NCBI GenBank assembly: GCA_035761505.1
Contig: DASTQX010000577.1
Span: 1-50,827, forward strand
Length of the DNA: 50,827 bases
From: JAIVJM01 sp035761505
Lineage (GTDB): Bacteria; Acidobacteriota; Blastocatellia; Pyrinomonadales; Pyrinomonadaceae
Reading direction: 5' to 3'
The first letter of the stretch is position 1, and every line of letters starts with the position of its first letter. The notes beneath the pieces are model-generated. The model saw only the letters and a program-made list of their open reading frames with translations. It did not search any database and was not told the DNA's origin. Positions 46,289-50,827 of the stretch are shown here, one piece after another. Both the position numbers and the translations under genes were made by a program.

Positions 46289-48298
46289 TCACGCTGCGCC
46301 TCTACTTAAATTTAACGTTTTATTCAATTCATCTTGCGACGGCGTTGCGACGCTCTCTTCGCCGCCGCGCGTCGTCGTGCCCGAAGTAAGCCGCTCCTCG
46401 AAGAGCTTGGCCGAGGCGTCGAGAAAGTCTTTCGCCGTGACGATGCCGACCAGCGTCCCGCCTTCGACGACCGGGAGACAGCCGACGCCGCGCTCGCGCA
46501 TCAGCCGCACGGCGGCGAGCGTCTCGGTCGAAGGCTCGACCGACACGGGGTCGGCCTTCATGATCTCGCGGACGGCGACCGCCGCCGCGCCAACCCGGCC
46601 CGCCATCCCGCGCGCGAGCAGGCGCAGCACGTCGCGGTGCGTCACGAGCCCGACCAGACGCCCGCCTTCGTCCTCGACGGGGACGTGCCGGATGTGCCGC
46701 CAGTCCATGACGCTCGCCGCGAGGTCAACCAAGTCGTCGGGGCGGACGGTGAAGAGGTCTGTGGACATGAACTGCCCGACGGTGCGGTAGCCTTCGGCCC
46801 AGTCGCCGGAGGCCGCGTGCCCTTCGACGAGCGGCCAGCGATGGACGGGCTCACAGGTCTGCTGCCGCGCCTGCATCTCGGCGGCCACCGTCCGCAAGCG
46901 CCCCTCGCGCGTCCCCTCCTCGCCGAGCGCGGCCAAAGAACGCAGAGTCCACTGCGCGCCCGTCTGCCCGCTCCGCACGCGCTCCTCGATGGTTCCGAGA
47001 TAGAGGTCAACGTCCGCGCCGTCTATGTTCGACGCCTTGAGCCCTTCGCGCGCGAGCGGCAGGAGATGTTCGAGGATGAGGCCGCTCGCGGTGTGGCTCT
47101 CGCCGCCGACCCAGGTCAGTTGCGCGCCGAGGCCGTGGCGCGCGGCGGCGAGGAAGTTCGACTTCGCGTCGTCGAAAGACATCAACTTGTCTATCTCGCC
47201 GTAGGTGCGTGGGAGCGCCTGCATCAACCCGACGAAGAAGGCGGCGTTCGCCACCTCGTCGAGCACGGTCGGCCCCGAAGGGATGACTCGATTTTCAATC
47301 CGCAGGTGCGCGCGTCCCTCTGAGATGCCATAGCACGGGCGGTTCCACCACCAGACCGTCCCGTTATGCAGCCCCAGCGCCTTGAGGCGCGGCACGCCGC
47401 CCGCCGCCAGAACTTCGAGCGCGTCTTCTTCCGACTCGTTCGTGAGGATGACGCGAAAGCGCGCGATGTCTTCGCGGAAGAGTTCGACGACCGAGCGGCG
47501 CAGCCAGCCGCCGCCGAAGCCGACGCGCGTCGGGAAGCCGCGCTCCCTCTGCGCGACCGAGCGGGCGTCCGCCGAGTGCTGAAAGAGCGCGAGCCGCGTC
47601 TCCTGCCACAGGCGGTTGCCGAGCCACAGAGGCGAGTTTACCGCCGCCGCAAGCACGGGCGCGGTCACGGCCTGCGCCATGTTGTAGAGCGAGACGAACT
47701 CCTCTGGCCCTGCTTGCAGGTGAACCTGAAAACTCGTGTTCGACGAAAGGGGCATGATGTTATCGGAAAAGACGTTCACCTCGTCGAGCCCTTTGACGTG
47801 GACGCGGATCGAGCCGCCGCGCATCCGCATGATCGCGTCGTTCAACTGCCGGTAACGCGGGCTCGGCGTGATGCCGTCCATGCGGAGGTCGCTCTTGCGT
47901 AGCGTCGGCAGAATTCCCGCCAGCAGCACGTCCGCGCCGAAGCCGCGCGCGCCCTCGCGCACGAGCCCGACGACCTCTCTCACTTCCGCCTCCAACCGCC
48001 GCAGACAGTCGCCCCCCAGCAGGCGCGGCGTGAGGTTGGCTTCGAGGTTGAAGCGCGCGATCTCGGTCGTCAGCCGCGCGTCGCCCACACTCTCCAAAAC
48101 CTCCGGCGCGACGGGCGCGGGGCGCGTGTTTCGATCAACGAGAAACATCTCCTGCTCGGCCCCGATGCGGCGCACTCCCGTCTCGATGCGCCTCTCTTCG
48201 AGCATCCTTTCGAGCGCGGCCAGATCGTTCAGCAGCGCGCGCATGAAGGCCCGCACCCGGCCATCGTCGGCGGTTGATTCGACTTGATGTTCGCCCAT
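46289..48298 (-). CDS. GCS2-family glutamate-cysteine ligase-like protein fused to two CBS domains
   Basis: The 669-residue protein has an N-terminal GCS2 (carboxylate-amine ligase) domain with RRIGAEQEMFLVD (metal/ATP Glu), FNLEANLTP and VNVFSDNIMPLSSNTSFQVHL (about residues 40-470). A C-terminal CBS pair follows (about 515-640: VGQFMSTDLFTVRPDDLVDLA and VREIMKADPVSVEPSTETLA). The ligase domain may make gamma-glutamylcysteine or another gamma-glutamyl product; CBS would tune it by nucleotide level. I chose ATG 48298, where family similarity starts; the ribosome site is poor. It precedes nrfH with 15 bases between, possibly one operon. Family firm, product uncertain. Confidence 0.82.
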   Translation of the reverse strand: MGEHQVESTADDGRVRAFMRALLNDLAALERMLEERRIETGVRRIGAEQEMFLVDRNTRPAPVAPEVLESVGDARLTTEIARFNLEANLTPRLLGGDCLRRLEAEVREVVGLVREGARGFGADVLLAGILPTLRKSDLRMDGITPSPRYRQLNDAIMRMRGGSIRVHVKGLDEVNVFSDNIMPLSSNTSFQVHLQAGPEEFVSLYNMAQAVTAPVLAAAVNSPLWLGNRLWQETRLALFQHSADARSVAQRERGFPTRVGFGGGWLRRSVVELFREDIARFRVILTNESEEDALEVLAAGGVPRLKALGLHNGTVWWWNRPCYGISEGRAHLRIENRVIPSGPTVLDEVANAAFFVGLMQALPRTYGEIDKLMSFDDAKSNFLAAARHGLGAQLTWVGGESHTASGLILEHLLPLAREGLKASNIDGADVDLYLGTIEERVRSGQTGAQWTLRSLAALGEEGTREGRLRTVAAEMQARQQTCEPVHRWPLVEGHAASGDWAEGYRTVGQFMSTDLFTVRPDDLVDLAASVMDWRHIRHVPVEDEGGRLVGLVTHRDVLRLLARGMAGRVGAAAVAVREIMKADPVSVEPSTETLAAVRLMRERGVGCLPVVEGGTLVGIVTAKDFLDASAKLFEERLTSGTTTRGGEESVATPSQDELNKTLNLSRGAA
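46303..46320. promoter_or_regulatory. A/T-rich palindrome upstream of nrfH
   Basis: ACTTAAATTTAACGT (46304-46318) contains a perfect 10-bp palindrome TTAAATTTAA, conspicuous in this GC-rich DNA, located 33 bases before the nrfH start and inside the 3' end of the GCS2-CBS gene. Candidate operator; binding protein unknown. Confidence 0.4.
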
Positions 48299-48410
48299 AT
48301 TTTTTTCGCGGCTGGCTGACCGCTTCGGGCGCGGCCCTCGGTTCGGAGTTGACCCTTGTCTAACGGTACGGCGGCCTCGGACGCCACTCTGGAAAGCAAA
48401 TTGTATTCCT

Positions 48411-48602
48411 GTCATCCGTGAGTCGTCCGCGCCGAGACCGCCGACTACACGCCGCCCCTCGACGCCCGCGCGAACCAACGGACGCTCTTTCAAGCCCTGA
48501 GAGATTTGGAGCTTGACCTCTGGCAACTTGCAACCCGTCCGCCTCGAAGAGAACTTTCTCTTCCCCCGCGCGCTCGTCCTCGAACGCTCCGCGCGCGGGT
48601 GA
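48411..48602 (+). pseudogene. Remnant of a RIC (YtfE-like) hemerythrin gene
   Basis: In one frame 48434-48530 reads ETADYTPPLDARANQRTLFQ, then ALRDLELDLWQL, matching ATSDYTVPPDGCISYRTLYEALEGFEKDLHQ of the intact RIC at 9.8 kb. After a frameshift the next frame reads LEENFLFPRALVLE and stops at 48600, matching HLENNVLFPRAVELE. An upstream piece (VIRE) needs a third frame. So this is the broken C-terminal third of a second RIC gene. Confidence 0.75.
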
Positions 48603-48803
48603 AAATTCCCCAACGCCGACGCCCGCGCTGCGGGAGATTCCTCAACCCGGACGGCCAGACCTTTCGCGCCTTCCGCCTTTTCCGCAAGGGCCGTCGCCGC
48701 ACGCCGGATTGGCCCCGCACTTGCACAGTCCGGAAGCGGGAGACGGATTTTTCTCCGCCCCACAGATGCAAGCGACTCAAAGGACTTGAGGGAATTTATC
48801 TCG

Positions 48804-49031
48804 ATGAGCAGTAACGTCACGGGCCGGATGCGGCCACGCGCGCGCGGCGGGAGCAAAAGTCTGGGGACGCTCTTCGACCTGAGCGCCGACCTCAGCGTCA
48901 CGCCGACGACCTCGCTCATCTTCTACGGCGCGGGCGTGCGCGGCGGCGGCGTCCAGTCTTTCATCTACCCTTCGGGCGCGAGCAACCCTTCGGCGAGGTA
49001 TCTCTACGCCGAATTGACGAAGCGTTTTTAG
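48804..49031 (+). pseudogene. C-terminal remnant of an outer-membrane porin (alginate-export-like)
   Basis: A 75-residue frame ends FDLSADLSVTPTTSLIFYGA ... ARYLYAELTKRF. This is the alternating-strand and terminal-Phe pattern of the last strands of an outer-membrane barrel, similar to the end of alginate-export-family porins. Nothing resembling the rest of a barrel precedes it. It is probably a truncated gene; a real small protein is less likely. Confidence 0.5.
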
Positions 49032-49130
49032 AGGCTCACGAAAAACTCTGCGCGCCTTTGCGTAAGACCTCCCGGCGCGTCAAAATGGAGTCACGCGAAG
49101 ACGCGAAGGTTCTATCTCTCAGGACGACGA

Positions 49131-49985
49131 ATGGACAGGATGATTTCATACGAAGGGCGACTTCCTGAGGCCGACCGGGCGAAACGTGATTCGGCGCGAG
49201 GGCGCGTCCGCCTGCGCACGGTCGCGCTGCCCACGGAGCACGGCGGTTGGAGTTTCACGCTCGAACCCGTGTTGCTGGGTCTTCTGGTCGCGCCTTCACT
49301 CGCCGGGCTCTTCATCGGGCTCGCGGCGACGGGCGCTTTCCTCGCCCGCCATCCCTTCAAGATCGTCGCGGGCGACCGGCGGCGCGGTCGTCGCTTCCCG
49401 CGCACCCCTTACGCCGAAGCGTTCTTTCTGCTCTACGGCGCGCTCGCGCTCGCGTTCGCTTTGGCCACCGCCGCGACCGCCATCAGCTACGCGTTCCTCC
49501 TGCCGCTGCTCGTCGCCGCGCCCTTCGTCGTGGTGCAGTTGTTTTTCGACGCCACGGGACGCAGCCGCGCGCTCGCGCCGGAGTTGGCCGGGTCTGCCGG
49601 ACTGGCCGCCGTCTCCGCGAGCATCGCGCTGGCCGACGGCTGGCCCATTGTCCCCGCGCTGGCCCTGTGGGCTTTACTCGCCGGACGGGCCGTCCCTTCG
49701 ATTCTGTACGTGCGCGCGCGCCTCCGGCGTCTGCACGGGGAGACCCCGCCGACGCTTCACGTCTTCGTCACACACGCGGCGGCCCTCGCGCTCGTCTGCC
49801 TGCTCGCGTGGCTCAAACTCGCTCCACCGCTCGCCGCGCTCGCCTTCCTCGTCCTGCTGCTTCGCGCCTTCACCGGCCTCTCCGCCCCGCGCGACAAGGG
49901 GAGCGCCAAACAGGTCGGCATCACCGAGATTGTCTACGGGGCTTTGACCGTCTTCGCCGTCGCCTTCGGACACCTGCCCGGATAA
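49131..49985 (+). CDS. YwiC-like membrane protein
   Basis: The 284-residue protein has the YwiC-family start LPTEHGGWSFTLEPVLLGLLVAPS and about eight transmembrane helices. Loops carry RHPFKIVAGDRR, typical of the family. In Bacillus, ywiC sits with fnr and the nitrate reductase genes, which matches the nitrite-reduction genes nearby. Function unknown; a UbiA-like prenyl transferase fold has been suggested by its His/Asp-poor loops but I cannot confirm it. ATG 49131 or 49140 are both possible. Confidence 0.8.
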   Translation: MDRMISYEGRLPEADRAKRDSARGRVRLRTVALPTEHGGWSFTLEPVLLGLLVAPSLAGLFIGLAATGAFLARHPFKIVAGDRRRGRRFPRTPYAEAFFLLYGALALAFALATAATAISYAFLLPLLVAAPFVVVQLFFDATGRSRALAPELAGSAGLAAVSASIALADGWPIVPALALWALLAGRAVPSILYVRARLRRLHGETPPTLHVFVTHAAALALVCLLAWLKLAPPLAALAFLVLLLRAFTGLSAPRDKGSAKQVGITEIVYGALTVFAVAFGHLPG

Positions 49986-50088
49986 TTCATCGCGTGAACT
50001 TCAGGAGGATTAACCCTTCGTTCGCGAGCGCATCATTTAACCCGAAAAGCCTTTGAAAACCGCATCCCCGTCAAGGCAAATAATCCTC

Positions 50089-50117
50089 TTGACAATGGTC
50101 GTTATAACGAGTATATT
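50089..50117 (+). promoter_or_regulatory. Sigma-70 promoter of the MarR gene with embedded operator
   Basis: A perfect -35 TTGACA (50089-50094) and -10 TATATT (50112-50117) are exactly 17 bp apart. The spacer holds GTCGTTATAACGAG (50098-50111), including the 12-bp palindrome TCGTTATAACGA, so a bound repressor would block polymerase. Confidence 0.88.
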
Positions 50118-50124
50118 ACTTCCC

Positions 50125-50595
50125 GTGAGTCCGAACGGTCAAAACAAGTCGAGTCAATCCAAGTCCTCCGCCTGCCGCGAAGAGGATGTCTTCCTGAGCC
50201 TGCTCCGCACGGTCGAGCGGCTTTCTCGCGGGGTCACGCAGACGCTCAGCCGCGCCGAACTGACGCCGACGCAGTACAACGCGCTCAGAATCCTGCGCGG
50301 CGCGGGCGACGAAGGCGCTTCCTGTAACGAGGTCAGCGAGCGGATGGTGACTAAAGACTCGGACATCACGCGGCTGCTCGACCGCCTCGAAGCGCGCGGG
50401 CTGATCTCCAGAGGGCGCGAGGCGAAAGACCGCCGCCGCGTCGTGACGCGCATCACCGACGAGGGCTTGCGCGTGCTCGCCGAACTCGACGCGCCCATCG
50501 CCGCGACACATCGCACACAGTTGGGCCACCTCCCGGCCAAGCAGCTCGACACGCTGGACAAGCTGCTCAAGGCGGCGCGCGGCGGGTCGGACTAA
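50125..50595 (+). CDS. MarR-family transcription regulator (probable leaderless GTG start)
   Basis: The 156-residue protein has the MarR winged helix: RAELTPTQYNALRILRGAGD, CNEVSERMVTKDSDITRLLDRLEARGLISRGREAKDRRRVVTRIT (recognition helix and DxRxxxxxxT wing) and a C-terminal dimer helix. An in-frame ATG at 50053 lies upstream of the promoter and so cannot be on the message. The first usable codon is GTG 50125, 8 bases after the -10 box, so the message would be leaderless or nearly so. Identical operators before this gene and the next suggest autoregulation plus control of the exported protein downstream. Confidence 0.87.
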   Translation: MSPNGQNKSSQSKSSACREEDVFLSLLRTVERLSRGVTQTLSRAELTPTQYNALRILRGAGDEGASCNEVSERMVTKDSDITRLLDRLEARGLISRGREAKDRRRVVTRITDEGLRVLAELDAPIAATHRTQLGHLPAKQLDTLDKLLKAARGGSD

Positions 50596-50612
50596 AATTT
50601 TTTGCCCGAATC

Positions 50613-50626
50613 GTCGTTATAACGAC
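50613..50626. promoter_or_regulatory. MarR operator upstream of the downstream gene
   Basis: GTCGTTATAACGAC is a perfect 14-bp palindrome, matching the one in the MarR promoter. It lies 64 bases before the ATG at 50690. I could not fix the exact promoter hexamers here. Confidence 0.8.
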
Positions 50627-50689
50627 TACCTTGATAACGGCTTGGGCTCGCGGAAAACATGAGACGACGAAAGCTATAAGGAGAGACCG

Positions 50690-50827
50690 ATGAGAAGAAT
50701 GAGAAACGCAGTGCTGTTCTTGATACTGGCGGCTGTCTTGGCGACGCCGTTCGTCGGCGGGAGCGCGGGCTCTTGGGTGGCGGGCGCGCAGGAGAGGGCC
50801 GCGAAGGTCTCTTACGCGCCCATCCCG
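50690..50827 (+). CDS. Exported protein, N-terminal part (3' end outside window)
   Basis: The 46 visible residues begin MRRMRNAVLFLILAAVLATP, a clear signal peptide with cleavage probably near the following Ala/Gly-rich stretch, then QERAAKVSYAPIP. AAGGAGAG is the ribosome site. A six-codon frame (MRRRKL, 50659-50679) ends just before it. The MarR-type operator upstream indicates repression by the neighbouring MarR protein. The function is not visible; in such settings it might be an efflux subunit or a secreted enzyme. Confidence 0.6.
   Translation, partial: MRRMRNAVLFLILAAVLATPFVGGSAGSWVAGAQERAAKVSYAPIP

Larger units (their letters stand above)
48299..49130. other. Gene-poor decay region
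   Basis: 832 bp between the GCS2-CBS start and the YwiC-like gene. It contains the two gene remnants listed separately (48411-48602 and 48804-49031). The remaining parts show no gene, hairpin or repeat that I can support. Confidence 0.55.

Noticed and set aside
48506..48814. Plus-strand 102-codon frame as a gene
   Set aside because: Its composition is random-like and the first part is better explained as the out-of-frame reading of the RIC remnant.

Overview
This is a 50.8 kb stretch of GC-rich bacterial chromosome, tightly packed with genes. I found no rRNA, tRNA, CRISPR array, transposase or phage gene. The gene mix suggests an Acidobacteriota-like bacterium (perhaps Blastocatellia) living at oxic/anoxic boundaries: a large multiheme cytochrome island with an outer-membrane porin, system II cytochrome c maturation, NrfHA ammonification, pyruvate:ferredoxin oxidoreductase and many stress proteins. 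The phylum is my inference from gene content; no marker gene is present.

Layout. 1-5.4 kb (minus): a truncated MNIO/DUF692 gene translationally coupled to a ferritin-like protein with a Cys-rich tail, then a general-stress-like protein, a CBS protein and an exported kinase-like protein. 5.5-9.4 kb (minus): late heme biosynthesis, hemY-hemH-hemN. 9.8-11.4 kb: Fe-S repair protein RIC facing a Crp-type regulator. 11.6-17.9 kb (plus): two tiny proteins, PFOR, a dihydroorotate dehydrogenase-like protein, a Cys4 protein and an exported Cys-rich protein. 18-26.2 kb (minus): resB, ccsA, hemA, a TPR protein and ppdK. 26.2-27 kb: a long noncoding region with hairpins. 27-35.5 kb (plus): decaheme cytochrome, MtrB/PioB-like porin, 8-heme and 9-heme cytochromes, a monoheme cytochrome, a NapC-like octaheme membrane cytochrome and a small membrane protein, together a candidate electron conduit across both membranes. 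35.5-40.2 kb (minus): Zn alcohol dehydrogenase, two universal stress proteins, two FMN split-barrel proteins and a flavin oxidoreductase, downstream of a good sigma-54 promoter. 40.5-44 kb (minus): hybrid histidine kinase and NtrC-type activator. 44.1-48.3 kb (minus): nrfA, nrfH and a GCS2-CBS fusion. 48.3-49.1 kb: gene remnants. 49.1-50.8 kb (plus): YwiC-like protein, MarR regulator with a clear operator, and the start of an exported protein.

How the genes fit together. Heme synthesis, cytochrome c assembly and the multiheme clusters form one supply chain for c-type cytochromes. PFOR, PPDK and alcohol dehydrogenase handle pyruvate and redox balance. NrfHA and RIC deal with nitrite and nitrosative stress. 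Two sigma-54 promoters next to an NtrC-type activator could join the stress cluster and cytochrome maturation into one regulon.

The most unusual signal is a family of intergenic palindromes built from tandem 7-bp units, mostly of the form GTGANNN. They sit at the 3' ends of genes throughout the window and often supply the stop codon of the neighbouring gene. They resemble the short tandem heptamer repeats of cyanobacteria. Two loci also share a 25-bp core (23/25 identical).
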